Source: Serratia proteamaculans_D | GTDB taxonomy: Bacteria; Pseudomonadota; Gammaproteobacteria; Enterobacterales; Enterobacteriaceae | Length of the DNA stretch: 64,000 nt | Assembly (NCBI RefSeq): GCF_049959315.1 | Contig: NZ_CP188201.1 | Direction: 5' to 3' (one strand) | In this document: positions 32,832-41,930 of the stretch, one piece after another | Layout of the letters: each line of letters opens with the position of its first letter | How positions within the stretch are numbered: position 1 is the first letter of the stretch | The notes under the pieces: generated by a model | The model's input: only the letters and a program-made list of their open reading frames with translations | Database searches by the model: none | Told to the model about the DNA's origin: nothing | Translations under genes and position numbers: made by a program

Positions 32832-34133
32832 TTACAGCATTACGCTGCCCAGCAGGAAGCCGAACAGCACCGCCAATATCACCCCGATGGTGCCGGGAAT
32901 AAAGAACGGATGGTTAAACACAAAACGCCCGATGCGCGTGGTACCGGTGTCATCCATCTGTACCGCGGCGACCAGCGTAGGGTAGGTCGGCAGGATGAAC
33001 AGGCCGGAGACGGCGGCAAAGGACGCGACGGCAGTCAATGGCGAAACGTTCAGCGCCAGTGCCATTGGCATCAACGCCTTGGCGGTAGCGGCCTGAGAGT
33101 ACAGCAGCGCCGAGCAGAAGAAGAAGATCACCGCCAGCAGCCACGGGTGTGATTGGATCACGCTGCCCGCAGTCTCTTTGATCCAGTCGATATTGGCCTG
33201 CACAAAGGTGTCGCCCAGCCAGGCTACGCCCAGAATACAGATACAGGCGCTCATACCGGCCTTAAAGGTGCTGGAGTTGAGTACCATATCGGTATCGACT
33301 TTGCACAGCAGGGTAGTCAGGGTGGCGACGCTCAGCATGATGATCAAAATCGCGTTGGTGGTGTTCATCAGCGGTTTTGCCACCAGGCCCAGACCCGGAC
33401 TGTTGATAATGGCGTAGGCCACCACGCACAGGACACCCAGCAGGAATAGCAGCACCGAGACTTTGGCGCGCGGTTTGATTTCCACCAGCTTGTTGCCGCG
33501 CAGGGTGACCAGGCCTTCTTCAAGGCGTTTCAGGTAAACCGGATCGTCAGACAGTTTGGAGTCGAACAACCAGCTTACCAGCAGCGACATCAGCACCACG
33601 GCGCAGAAGGTAGAAGGCATGACCACCATCAGCAGGTGCAGGTAGCTGACGCCGTGACCTTCCATCACTGAGGACATGTAGACCACCGCAGCGGAAATCG
33701 GCGAGGCGGTGATGGCAATCTGCGCGGATACCACGGCGGTAGACAGCGGGCGGCAAGGCTTGATGCCCTGTTCTTTCGCCACTTCTGCAATCACCGGCAG
33801 TGCAGAAAGCGAAATGTTGCCGGTACCGGCGAAGATGGTCAGAAAATAGGTGACGATCGGTGCCAGAATGGTGATGTGTTTAGGGTTCTTGCGCAGCAGT
33901 TTTTCCGTTTGCTGGACCAGATAATCCATGCCGCCGGCGACCTGCATCGCTGAGATCGCGGCAATCACCGCCATGATGATGGAGATCACGTCGAACGGAA
34001 TGCTGCCCGGCTTCACGCCAATCAGCGCCAGGACCAACACCCCCAGCCCTCCCGCAAATCCAATTCCGATACCGCCCAGCCTGGCCCCTAAAAAAATGGC
34101 CAGCAGAACGATAACCAATTCTACGGCTAACAT
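32832..34133 (-). CDS. dcuA: Anaerobic C4-dicarboxylate transporter DcuA
   Basis: 433 residues, highly hydrophobic, about ten to eleven membrane helices. The opening MLAVELVIVLLAIFLGARLGGIGIGFAGG and the later PCRPLSTAVVSAQIAITASPISAA are typical of Dcu transporters, and length equals E. coli DcuA. It exchanges fumarate, aspartate or malate for succinate. It lies downstream of aspA, with a hairpin in the gap that would reduce read-through. Confidence 0.97.
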   Translation of the reverse strand: MLAVELVIVLLAIFLGARLGGIGIGFAGGLGVLVLALIGVKPGSIPFDVISIIMAVIAAISAMQVAGGMDYLVQQTEKLLRKNPKHITILAPIVTYFLTIFAGTGNISLSALPVIAEVAKEQGIKPCRPLSTAVVSAQIAITASPISAAVVYMSSVMEGHGVSYLHLLMVVMPSTFCAVVLMSLLVSWLFDSKLSDDPVYLKRLEEGLVTLRGNKLVEIKPRAKVSVLLFLLGVLCVVAYAIINSPGLGLVAKPLMNTTNAILIIMLSVATLTTLLCKVDTDMVLNSSTFKAGMSACICILGVAWLGDTFVQANIDWIKETAGSVIQSHPWLLAVIFFFCSALLYSQAATAKALMPMALALNVSPLTAVASFAAVSGLFILPTYPTLVAAVQMDDTGTTRIGRFVFNHPFFIPGTIGVILAVLFGFLLGSVML

Positions 34134-34200
34134 AGTGTCTACTCCTTAAAATAAGATTATTTGAAAACAAAAAGTTAAAATTTTGTGGGCGACGGAAAGT

Positions 34201-34239
34201 AAAAAGGCACGCTATCCAGGGGACTTAGCGTGCCTTTTT
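34201..34239 (-). terminator. Terminator between aspA and dcuA
   Basis: Perfect 14-bp stem AAAAAGGCACGCTA / TAGCGTGCCTTTTT, loop of 11 bases, 19 bases after the aspA stop. A- and T-runs on both sides let it act in either direction. It would attenuate aspA transcription before dcuA. Confidence 0.9.
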
Positions 34240-34258
34240 GGGCTACCGGGTGTGTCTG

Positions 34259-35695
34259 TTATTGTTCATTTTCATCCGTATAGCGTTTGGCTTTATAGGC
34301 AGGATGCATCAGGTTCTCCACGGAGAAGATGTCATCGAGCTCAGCTTCAGTCAGCAGACCGCGTTCCAGCACCACTTCGCGCACGCTCTTGCCGGTTTCA
34401 GCACAGATCTTCCCGACGATGTCACCATTGTGGTGGCCAATGAACGGGTTCAGATAGGTGACGATACCGATAGAATTGAACACATAGTGTTCGCACACTT
34501 CTTTGTTCGCGGTGATGCCATTAATGCATTTTTCCAGCAGGTTATAGCAGGCGTTGGTCAGGATGTGAATTGACTCAAACATGGCCTGGCCAATCACCGG
34601 TTCCATCACGTTCAACTGCAGCTGGCCTGCTTCGGCCGCCATGGTAACGCAAGTATCGTTGCCAATCACCTTGAAACATACCTGATTGACCACTTCCGGG
34701 ATCACCGGATTGACCTTGGCTGGCATGATTGAGGAGCCGGCCTGCAGTTCCGGCAGGTTGATCTCGTTCAGACCGGCGCGTGGGCCTGAAGACAGCAGGC
34801 GCAGGTCATTACAGATTTTGGACAGTTTGACAGCCAAACGTTTCAGTGCGCTGTGCACCATGACGTAGGCGCCGCAGTCGGAGGTGGCTTCGATCAAATC
34901 TTCGGCCGGCACGACCGGCAGGTTGCTGACTTCAGCCAGTTTCTGTACCGCCAACTGCGAGTAGCCTTCCGGCGTGTTCAGGGCAGTACCGATAGCGGTG
35001 GCACCCAGGTTCACTTCCAGCAGCAGCTCGGCGGTGCGATGCAGGTTGCGGGTTTCTTCTTTCAGCAGCACGCTGAACGCATGGAATTCCTGACCCAGAG
35101 TCATAGGCACCGCATCCTGCAACTGGGTACGACCCATTTTCAGGATGGTTTCGAACTCTGTGGCCTTGCGGTCAAAACCTTCGCGCAGTTGGTTGATGGC
35201 GTCGATCAGCTTTTGGTTGGAAGCGTAAACCGCAATGCGGAAGCCGGTAGGGTAGGCGTCGTTGGTGGACTGGCATTTATTGAGGTGATCGTTAGGGTTC
35301 AGGTATTGGTATTCGCCTTTCTGATGACCCATCAGTTCCAGACCAATATTCGCCAGCACTTCGTTGGTGTTCATGTTCAGTGAAGTGCCTGCACCGCCCT
35401 GGAACACGTCCACCGGGAACTGGTCCATGCATTTGCCTTTGTCCAGCACTTCATCACAGGCCTGGATGATGACATCGGCGATTTTGCGTGGGATGGTTTT
35501 TAGTTCTTTGTTCGCTAGCGCAGCGGCTTTTTTTACCATCACCATGCCGCGGACAAACTCGGGCACGTCGCTGATTTTACTGTTGCTGATATAAAAGTTT
35601 TCAATCGCACGCAGAGTGTGAACACCGTAATAGGCTTCTGCGGGGACTTCACGTGTTCCTAACAGGTCTTCTTCGATACGAATGTTATTTGACAT
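34259..35695 (-). CDS. aspA: Aspartate ammonia-lyase
   Basis: 478 residues. The fumarase/aspartase signature GSSIMPAKVNPVIPE is present, as are the start MSNNIRIEEDLLGTREVP and GGAGTSLNMNTNEVLAN. It converts aspartate to fumarate and ammonia, feeding anaerobic fumarate respiration with DcuA (next gene) and the Frd complex encoded at 45.6-48.9 kb. A CRP-type site lies 190 bases upstream and an IS element ends 15 bases beyond that site. Confidence 0.98.
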   Translation of the reverse strand: MSNNIRIEEDLLGTREVPAEAYYGVHTLRAIENFYISNSKISDVPEFVRGMVMVKKAAALANKELKTIPRKIADVIIQACDEVLDKGKCMDQFPVDVFQGGAGTSLNMNTNEVLANIGLELMGHQKGEYQYLNPNDHLNKCQSTNDAYPTGFRIAVYASNQKLIDAINQLREGFDRKATEFETILKMGRTQLQDAVPMTLGQEFHAFSVLLKEETRNLHRTAELLLEVNLGATAIGTALNTPEGYSQLAVQKLAEVSNLPVVPAEDLIEATSDCGAYVMVHSALKRLAVKLSKICNDLRLLSSGPRAGLNEINLPELQAGSSIMPAKVNPVIPEVVNQVCFKVIGNDTCVTMAAEAGQLQLNVMEPVIGQAMFESIHILTNACYNLLEKCINGITANKEVCEHYVFNSIGIVTYLNPFIGHHNGDIVGKICAETGKSVREVVLERGLLTEAELDDIFSVENLMHPAYKAKRYTDENEQ

Positions 35696-35881
35696 GAGAA
35701 CCTTCTTTGTATTGCTGCCGAATTAATTAATTGTCAGGTAACCAAATTATGTTGCCGAAGGCTTCAGGCGTGAAACGATTAACCACAGTGCCCGTTGCTG
35801 CCCAGATCATATGCTGGTTGGTAATAAATGACTGAATCCAGATCACCTTCTGAGCCTTCTAAAATCACGTGTTTCCCGTTC

Positions 35882-35897
35882 TGTGATCTCATTCACG
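35882..35897. promoter_or_regulatory. CRP-binding site upstream of aspA
   Basis: TGTGA-TCTCAT-TCACG matches the CRP consensus in nine of ten key positions. AspA is catabolite-controlled in E. coli, which supports the call. The IS left end is only 15 bases further out, so the site itself survived the insertion. Confidence 0.65.
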
Positions 35898-35946
35898 TTT
35901 ACTAACTTTAGTGACTAGTCCTGCTATAGGTTGACACTTTTCAGCC

Positions 35947-36744
35947 TTATAACGCCAGATGAACTTCATCGGGCGTTTTGTATTGTAGCGACAGATGTGG
36001 TCGCCGTGTGTTGTAGATCTCCACTGACTGCCTGACCATCTTCCTTGCCTGCCCGATATCTTCCGGTCTGCCAAGCAGATATTCCATTTTTAATATCCCG
36101 TTTACCCGTTCTGCCAGGGCATTCTGGTAACAGTCATATCCGTCCGTCATCGAACAGGTGACACCATGGCGTTGATGTAACGCCTGATATTCCTTCGAGC
36201 AGTATTGGATACCCCGGTCTGAGTGATGAACCAGCGAGTGCGTTGTACGCCTGCCGGCCAGCGCCATTTTGAACGCGCTGGCCACATGCCGGGTATGCAG
36301 GCTGTCATGAACATGATAACCCACGATTTTTCGCGACCACGCATCCGTTACCAGACTCAGATACGCCGTCCCTGTCCGCAGCGGAAGGTAGGTGATATCC
36401 GCTACCCACACCTGTTCCGGGCGATGGGCAATGACCTGATTTGCACCCGGCTTCAACAAGTTGGGATGGCGGTAAAAACGATGGTGGCTGTGTGTTGTCT
36501 TGTGATAGGCCCGTTTGGGCATCACCAGCAGCCGTGAACAGCGCAGTATCTGGAACAGGCGGTCCCGGCCAACGTGCAACGCGGGCTCTGGCTGCTGTCG
36601 CAACAAGTAATGCAGTTTGCGTGTGCCCAGCCGGGGCTGGTGCAGCCGAATGGCGGTCACCTGCTCAACGATGTGCCGGGCCTGTCTTTCTTTCCCGCAC
36701 TCGCGTTGCAATGACTGATACCACGCCTGCCGACTGATGCCCAT
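35947..36744 (-). CDS. IS3-family transposase OrfB (DDE integrase domain)
   Basis: 265 residues from the internal ATG; in use it is probably made as an OrfAB fusion by frameshifting. The rve-type catalytic core has VWVADITYL (first Asp), HHSDRGIQY (second Asp) and NALAERVNGILKMEY (Glu), so the DDE triad is complete. The N-terminal part (HQPRLGTRKLHYLLR) is the usual HTH_21 region. Confidence 0.9.
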   Translation of the reverse strand: MGISRQAWYQSLQRECGKERQARHIVEQVTAIRLHQPRLGTRKLHYLLRQQPEPALHVGRDRLFQILRCSRLLVMPKRAYHKTTHSHHRFYRHPNLLKPGANQVIAHRPEQVWVADITYLPLRTGTAYLSLVTDAWSRKIVGYHVHDSLHTRHVASAFKMALAGRRTTHSLVHHSDRGIQYCSKEYQALHQRHGVTCSMTDGYDCYQNALAERVNGILKMEYLLGRPEDIGQARKMVRQSVEIYNTRRPHLSLQYKTPDEVHLAL

Positions 36745-36761
36745 ATACCGGCAGACGCGCG

Positions 36762-37163
36762 TTATTGTGAGTCTCGGCGTTTGTGTTTGCGTGATAAGAC
36801 GGCCAACTGCTTTTTTGTCAGCGTGGCTCCGAACTCGGTATTCATCACTTTCACAACGGCTTCAAAAAACTGGGCTTTGACTTCTGATTCAGCCAGTTGC
36901 TGTTCCAGCTCTTTAATGCGTTGTTCGGGCGTAAGCGGCATTTTAGGCATGGTGACTCCGCACGTTCTTGTGGGGGAGGATGAGCGCCAGTCGAGCTGAC
37001 CGTGCTTGCGTAGCCAGTTCAACACCGTTGCGTTTCCCTGAATACCGTAACGGTCAGTGGCCTGACGGCAGGTCATTTCGCCTTTTTCCACCTGTTCGAC
37101 GACGGCTAATTTAAAGGATAGAGAGTAATCGCGTTGCGTGCGTTTAACATACTGGTTCATCAC
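36762..37163 (-). CDS. IS3-family transposase OrfA
   Basis: 133 residues. An N-terminal helix-turn-helix (YSLSFKLAVVEQVEKGEMTCRQATDRYGI) and a C-terminal leucine-zipper-like coiled coil (RIKELEQQLAESEVKAQFFEAVV) are typical of OrfA. It binds the IS ends and is joined to OrfB by programmed frameshifting. Two adjacent ATG codons start it. Confidence 0.9.
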   Translation of the reverse strand: MMNQYVKRTQRDYSLSFKLAVVEQVEKGEMTCRQATDRYGIQGNATVLNWLRKHGQLDWRSSSPTRTCGVTMPKMPLTPEQRIKELEQQLAESEVKAQFFEAVVKVMNTEFGATLTKKQLAVLSRKHKRRDSQ

Positions 37164-37346
37164 ATTTTCCTCTGTGCGTGAGTAAAATGTGTCAACGCTA
37201 TTTAGGACGGGTCATAGCAATAAAAAAGGGCCTTTGGTTGAAATGACCCTCGGCTGACCCCATTGTATTTAGGTCGGCCGTTTACCGGCCCCTTTTTCGC
37301 GTTGTCGCCACCTTGCGGCAACGTAGATCTGCCAGAGGAGAACCAG

Positions 37347-37838
37347 GTGCGCTGGTTACCGTTACTGCTGATATTTTTATTGGCTTACATAGAAATATCG
37401 CTATTTATCAAAGTCGCTGCCGTCATGGGCGTGGCGATCACCCTGCTGTTGGTGGTGTTTACCTCCTGCGTCGGTATTTCGCTGGTGCGTAATCAGGGCA
37501 TGAAAACTTTCATGCAGATGCAGCAGAAGCTGGCCGCGGGTGAAAGCCCGGCGGCGGAAATGGTGAAGAGCGTTTCACTGGTATTGGCGGGTTTCTTGCT
37601 GCTGGTGCCAGGTTTCTTTACCGACTTCCTTGGCCTGTTGCTGCTGTTGCCGCCGGTGCAGAAGTCGCTGACGCTGAAGCTGATGCCGCATCTTTCCGTC
37701 TACCGTCCTGGCGGTTGGGGAACGGGTGGCGATGCTGCCAACGGCAACACCTTCGACGGTGAGTTTCAACGTAAAAACGACGATCGTTACACCCTGGATC
37801 ACCAGCCTGACGACCGCGACAAACCTAACGACAGATAA
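37347..37838 (+). CDS. fxsA: FxsA membrane protein
   Basis: 163 residues from GTG 37347 with AGAGGAG seven bases upstream; the upstream frame to 37263 crosses a terminator-like hairpin and is not coding. Four membrane helices in the first 110 residues (WLPLLLIFLLAYIEISLFI opens the FxsA family) and a hydrophilic tail rich in Asp and Arg. In E. coli FxsA, when overproduced, relieves F exclusion of phage T7. Its usual place before groS is kept. The IS element lies 132 bases upstream and may have displaced its native promoter. Confidence 0.95.
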   Translation: MRWLPLLLIFLLAYIEISLFIKVAAVMGVAITLLLVVFTSCVGISLVRNQGMKTFMQMQQKLAAGESPAAEMVKSVSLVLAGFLLLVPGFFTDFLGLLLLLPPVQKSLTLKLMPHLSVYRPGGWGTGGDAANGNTFDGEFQRKNDDRYTLDHQPDDRDKPNDR

Positions 37839-37865
37839 AGAAACGCGGCCCAGGCCGCGTTTCTT
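37838..37865 (+). terminator. Terminator after fxsA
   Basis: Perfect 13-bp stem AAGAAACGCGGCC / GGCCGCGTTTCTT with a two-base nominal loop, beginning at the fxsA stop codon. It insulates fxsA from the heat-shock operon. Confidence 0.85.
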
Positions 37866-37915
37866 GCATCCGTAGCTCAGTATTGCCGCCAAAAGCGAAA
37901 ATTTTTTTGGCTGAC

Positions 37916-37945
37916 CCCTTGAAGGGGGATGGAATGCCCCCATTT
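37916..37945 (+). promoter_or_regulatory. Sigma-32 heat-shock promoter of groSL
   Basis: The -35 element CCCTTGAAG (37916-37924) and -10 element CCCCCATTT (37937-37945) match the sigma-32 consensus and the E. coli groE promoter almost base for base. The groS start is about 80 bases downstream. Confidence 0.92.
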
Positions 37946-38023
37946 CAAATCCCACGAGGCCGGTAATCATAATCCGGTGACAACCCTAAATCTGATAGAG
38001 ACCTTCTTACAGGAGAGCGTTCA

Positions 38024-38317
38024 ATGAGTATTCGTCCATTGCATGACCGCGTTATCGTCAAGCGCAAAGAAGTTGAATCAAAATCTGCTGGCGGCATCGT
38101 TCTGACTGGCTCTGCAGCGGGTAAATCTACTCGTGGTGAAGTAGTGGCAGTGGGTAAAGGCCGTGTGCTGGAAAACGGTAACGTCCAACCACTGGATGTG
38201 AAAGTTGGCGATATCGTTATTTTCAACGACGGTTACGGCGTGAAAGCAGAGAAGATCGACAATGAAGAAGTGTTGATCATGTCCGAAAGCGACATTCTGG
38301 CAATTGTTGAAGCGTAA
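38024..38317 (+). CDS. groS: Co-chaperonin GroES
   Basis: 97 residues, identical in length to E. coli GroES. MSIRPLHDRVIVKRKEVE, the mobile loop GGIVLTGSAA and the C-terminal ILAIVEA are all present. Forms the heptameric lid of GroEL. CAGGAG precedes the ATG, and groL follows after 44 bases in one heat-shock operon. Confidence 0.99.
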   Translation: MSIRPLHDRVIVKRKEVESKSAGGIVLTGSAAGKSTRGEVVAVGKGRVLENGNVQPLDVKVGDIVIFNDGYGVKAEKIDNEEVLIMSESDILAIVEA

Positions 38318-38361
38318 TAACGCTTTATCTTCTGAACTGAACGAGTTGAAGGGAAATACCA

Positions 38362-40008
38362 ATGGCAGCTAAAGACGTAAAATTCGGCAATGACGCTCGC
38401 GTGAAAATGCTCCGCGGTGTGAATGTTCTCGCTGATGCAGTAAAAGTGACCCTGGGCCCGAAAGGCCGTAACGTAGTGCTGGATAAATCCTTCGGCGCTC
38501 CTACCATCACTAAAGATGGCGTATCTGTTGCTCGTGAGATCGAACTGGAAGACAAGTTCGAAAACATGGGTGCGCAAATGGTGAAAGAAGTTGCCTCTAA
38601 AGCGAACGACGCTGCGGGCGACGGTACCACCACTGCAACCGTACTGGCTCAATCCATCATCACCGAAGGCCTGAAAGCAGTAGCTGCCGGCATGAACCCG
38701 ATGGATCTGAAGCGCGGTATCGACAAAGCGGTTATCGCCGCTGTTGAAGAACTGAAAAAACTGTCCGTACCTTGCTCCGACTCCAAAGCCATCGCTCAGG
38801 TTGGCACCATCTCTGCAAACTCCGACGAAACCGTGGGTAAACTGATTGCAGAAGCGATGGAGAAAGTGGGCAAAGAAGGCGTTATCACCGTTGAAGAAGG
38901 CACCGGCCTGCAAGACGAGCTGGACGTTGTTGAAGGGATGCAGTTCGACCGCGGTTACCTGTCTCCGTATTTCATCAACAAGCCAGAAACCGGTTCTATC
39001 GAGCTGGAAAGCCCGTTCATCCTGCTGGCTGACAAAAAAATCTCCAACATCCGTGAAATGCTGCCAGTACTGGAAGCCGTGGCGAAAGCCGGCAAACCAC
39101 TGCTGATCATTGCTGAAGATGTTGAAGGCGAAGCGCTGGCTACCCTGGTGGTTAACACCATGCGCGGCATCGTGAAAGTGGCTGCGGTTAAAGCACCTGG
39201 TTTCGGCGACCGTCGTAAAGCCATGCTGCAGGACATCGCTACCCTGACTGGCGGTACCGTTATCTCTGAAGAGATCGGCCTGGAGCTGGAAAAAACTACC
39301 CTGGAAGATCTGGGTACGGCTAAACGTATCGTTATCAACAAAGACACTACTATCATCATCGATGGTAATGGTGACGAACCTGCGATTCAGGGCCGTGTGT
39401 CCCAAATTCGTCAGCAGATCGAAGAAGCAACTTCTGATTACGACCGTGAAAAACTGCAAGAGCGCGTAGCGAAACTGGCTGGCGGCGTTGCGGTAATCAA
39501 AGTCGGTGCTGCTACCGAAGTTGAAATGAAAGAGAAGAAAGCTCGCGTTGAAGATGCTCTGCACGCAACCCGTGCTGCAGTAGAAGAAGGCGTAGTTGCC
39601 GGTGGTGGTGTTGCACTGATCCGTGCAGCGTCCAAACTGAGCGAACTGCGTGGCGTGAACGAAGATCAGAACGTGGGTATCAAAGTTGCGCTGCGCGCAA
39701 TGGAATCACCACTGCGTCAGATCGTTCTGAACTGCGGCGAAGAGCCATCCGTTGTTGCCAACACCGTGAAAGCGGGTGAAGGTAACTACGGTTACAACGC
39801 AGCAACTGAAGAATACGGCGACATGATCGCGATGGGTATCCTGGATCCAACCAAAGTAACCCGTTCTGCTCTGCAGTACGCGGCTTCTGTGGCTGGCCTG
39901 ATGATCACCACCGAGTGCATGGTAACCGACCTGCCAAAAGGCGACGCACCTGATTTAGGTGGCGCTGGCGGCATGGGTGGCATGGGCGGTATGGGCGGCA
40001 TGATGTAA
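38362..40008 (+). CDS. groL: Chaperonin GroEL
   Basis: 548 residues, the usual length. Contains the ATP-site motif GDGTTTATVLAQ, the AAVEEGVVAGGG signature, and a C-terminal Gly-Gly-Met repeat tail. Folds proteins in the cytoplasm as a double heptameric ring with GroES. Codon use is strongly biased, as for highly expressed genes. Large antisense frames over this gene are composition artefacts. Confidence 0.99.
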   Translation: MAAKDVKFGNDARVKMLRGVNVLADAVKVTLGPKGRNVVLDKSFGAPTITKDGVSVAREIELEDKFENMGAQMVKEVASKANDAAGDGTTTATVLAQSIITEGLKAVAAGMNPMDLKRGIDKAVIAAVEELKKLSVPCSDSKAIAQVGTISANSDETVGKLIAEAMEKVGKEGVITVEEGTGLQDELDVVEGMQFDRGYLSPYFINKPETGSIELESPFILLADKKISNIREMLPVLEAVAKAGKPLLIIAEDVEGEALATLVVNTMRGIVKVAAVKAPGFGDRRKAMLQDIATLTGGTVISEEIGLELEKTTLEDLGTAKRIVINKDTTIIIDGNGDEPAIQGRVSQIRQQIEEATSDYDREKLQERVAKLAGGVAVIKVGAATEVEMKEKKARVEDALHATRAAVEEGVVAGGGVALIRAASKLSELRGVNEDQNVGIKVALRAMESPLRQIVLNCGEEPSVVANTVKAGEGNYGYNAATEEYGDMIAMGILDPTKVTRSALQYAASVAGLMITTECMVTDLPKGDAPDLGGAGGMGGMGGMGGMM

Positions 40009-40035
40009 TCATCCCCCACACGTTTGTGTGCTAAG

Positions 40036-40064
40036 AACCCCGGCCAATCGGCCGGGGTTTTTTT
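40036..40064 (+). terminator. Terminator of the groSL operon
   Basis: Ten-bp stem AACCCCGGCC / GGCCGGGGTT with loop AATC and a run of seven T residues. It lies 28 bases after the groL stop. Confidence 0.95.
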
Positions 40065-40077
40065 ATGCCTGGCAGGT

Positions 40078-41517
40078 TCAGCCTTCTGCGGGGGCGGTGG
40101 CTTTTTGCTGGCTATTGAAGAACAGGAATGCCGGGTTCTCGCTTTCGTGAGTACCCAAAGCAGATTCGTTACCGCCAGTGGTTGTGACGCAGAAGGCGAT
40201 TTCTTTGGCCCCTCTGGCCCATGCGGCCTTGACGACGCTGCTGATATCCTCTGAGTTGCGATAGTCGCCATTGGCGTCCACCCATGAGCGAGAAACCTGT
40301 TTCCCACCACAGGTCGGAGCATTGCGCTGGGTTAAGGTATCTTCATCCCAGTTGGTGCTGGTCTCATAGAAACGCAGCATATGGCTTGAGTTTTTGGTGG
40401 GGTTGCTGCTGTAAAAACGCAGGAAGATGCCATGGTAGGGGACATCGTCCAGTTCGTTTTCCTCGGGCAGTTTGAATTTGAAATAGGCCGTTTTGCGGAT
40501 TTCTGCAGAGTCGGCAGTGCCATATTGAGTCTGCATGCTGGTTTCGTTGCCGAAGTTGTCATTGGCAAACTTGCCACCCAGCGTATAGCTGTCGGCGATC
40601 GCCGGCTCAAAGGCACTCGGTAACCTTTTATCACACAGGATGCCGCGATTCAGACAGTAGTTGACCGCATATTTGAGAGTGTCTTCCCGCCAGCCATTAA
40701 AGAAGTCGGCGTGTGCCGTATACAGGCTGCCCCATTTGGGCTCGATCCGACTGCCGGTAATGGTGGGGTTCATCGACAGCCGCAGGGTAGATAATTTGGT
40801 TCCTGTAGGGATCACATAGGCAATGTTCATCTGCAATAACGGGATTTTAACCGGGTAGTCGGATGGGCAGACGCCGTCTACTTCATATGCCGCATTGCGT
40901 GGCCCATGATGCGGAGGGGCCAAATGTTTACCATCCCAGCAGTTAGGGAAGGTAAATGCCAGGTTAAATTGCGTGCGGTTATCACCATAGGTTGGACAGG
41001 TTTCGAGTGGGTTCGGAGTGTAATGCCCGCCCTCATCGGTTTTGCAAAAATACATAACACCTTGTTTGGCGCTGCTGCTTTCGTGTTGGCCTACCATTAA
41101 CTGCAAACCTTTGGGAAATGCGACTACCGGGTGGCGGGTATCGGCATTTCGGTAATAGGTTTTCATGTGATCCGGCTTAATGATCTCACCGCTGGTGGTA
41201 TCCAACAGCTGCGGTGCCCAGTATGAGGTGCCGTCTGCGGCCGAAGTGCAGGTGTTATCCGGTTTGGCCATCAGTGAATCTACCGTACTGTAGGCATTGG
41301 ACTCTTTGTTACCAAAGAAGTCGTGCACCATGGATTCCCCTGGGCGGCCAAATGCCATCATCGGGTCATCCGCCAGGGTATGGGACAATAGGCATTCAAC
41401 ATTGAATTGCCCCATGCCCTTTTCCGCAGTTCCGCCTTCAGCGCAGGCCGCGCCGCTGAGCGTCAGCATCACGCTGCCGGTAAGCAGAAGTAAGCCTTTG
41501 TTTTTTTGTCTGTTCAT
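40078..41517 (-). CDS. Secreted DUF1996 protein
   Basis: 479 residues from ATG 41517, with a GAGGG site about 11 bases upstream. Signal peptide with a Leu-rich core ending near ACAEGG. The body carries the DUF1996 (PF09362) features: FNVECLLSHTLADDPM, DNRTQFNLAFTFPNCWDGKHL and the KIPLLQMNIAYVIP region, with many cysteines that suggest disulfides in a periplasmic or secreted protein. The family is common in fungi and soil bacteria and has no settled function. It is convergent with groL and absent from the E. coli locus, so it is a lineage-specific insertion. Confidence 0.8.
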   Translation of the reverse strand: MNRQKNKGLLLLTGSVMLTLSGAACAEGGTAEKGMGQFNVECLLSHTLADDPMMAFGRPGESMVHDFFGNKESNAYSTVDSLMAKPDNTCTSAADGTSYWAPQLLDTTSGEIIKPDHMKTYYRNADTRHPVVAFPKGLQLMVGQHESSSAKQGVMYFCKTDEGGHYTPNPLETCPTYGDNRTQFNLAFTFPNCWDGKHLAPPHHGPRNAAYEVDGVCPSDYPVKIPLLQMNIAYVIPTGTKLSTLRLSMNPTITGSRIEPKWGSLYTAHADFFNGWREDTLKYAVNYCLNRGILCDKRLPSAFEPAIADSYTLGGKFANDNFGNETSMQTQYGTADSAEIRKTAYFKFKLPEENELDDVPYHGIFLRFYSSNPTKNSSHMLRFYETSTNWDEDTLTQRNAPTCGGKQVSRSWVDANGDYRNSEDISSVVKAAWARGAKEIAFCVTTTGGNESALGTHESENPAFLFFNSQQKATAPAEG

Positions 41518-41930
41518 ATTAAAAATATCCCTCGACGATGAGTCCATAAAACAGAATGAAAAAGAAAATGGATCTTTGGCGTCAAGGTGGCACAAAATTG
41601 AGATGGGGCAGTCTCAAATTCGATGAATATAAGGTTTTTTAAGGTCTTGGATATTTATTTACCCTGAAAATTTCGTCGCTGGGATGATCTAATAACGGAA
41701 GCTATACTTGGCCGGACAGGTGATAAACAGCTGGCGGTGGGGATTTGCGTGCTTAGCGGCACGGTATTTGATGATATTTTTGCAGACCAGACTGATTTAG
41801 CTGGTAAACTGACTGTTCAATAGCCGTCGCTCAAGACGTTGGCCTGGTACCAGTGGCAACGGATGCTTAAGAGATGGCATCGCTTTCTGATAAGCTTTTG
41901 CGGAATTCTCAATATCATATGGGGAACAAG
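41518..41930. other. Divergent intergenic region
   Basis: About 410 bases between the DUF1996 gene and yjeI, which are transcribed away from each other. It must contain both promoters. Candidate frames here have no ribosome site. I see no RNA gene, repeat or clear regulatory motif. Confidence 0.4.

Larger units (their letters stand above)
35912..37214 (-). mobile_element. IS3-family insertion sequence, 1303 bp
   Basis: Imperfect terminal inverted repeats: left end TGACTAGTCCTGCTATAG then GTTGACAC; right end read inward TGACCCGTCCTAAATAG then GTTGACAC. Both end in TGAC at the outer edge. The trinucleotide TAG flanks both sides (35909-35911 and 37215-37217), fitting a 3-bp target duplication. 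Inside are overlapping-frame orfA and orfB transposase genes, both apparently intact. It sits between aspA and fxsA and looks recent. Confidence 0.92.

Noticed and set aside
38233..39564. 443-codon frame antisense to groL
   Set aside because: Mirror of strongly biased groL codon use; no ribosome site and no domain. The same applies to large antisense frames over frdA, mscM and mutL.
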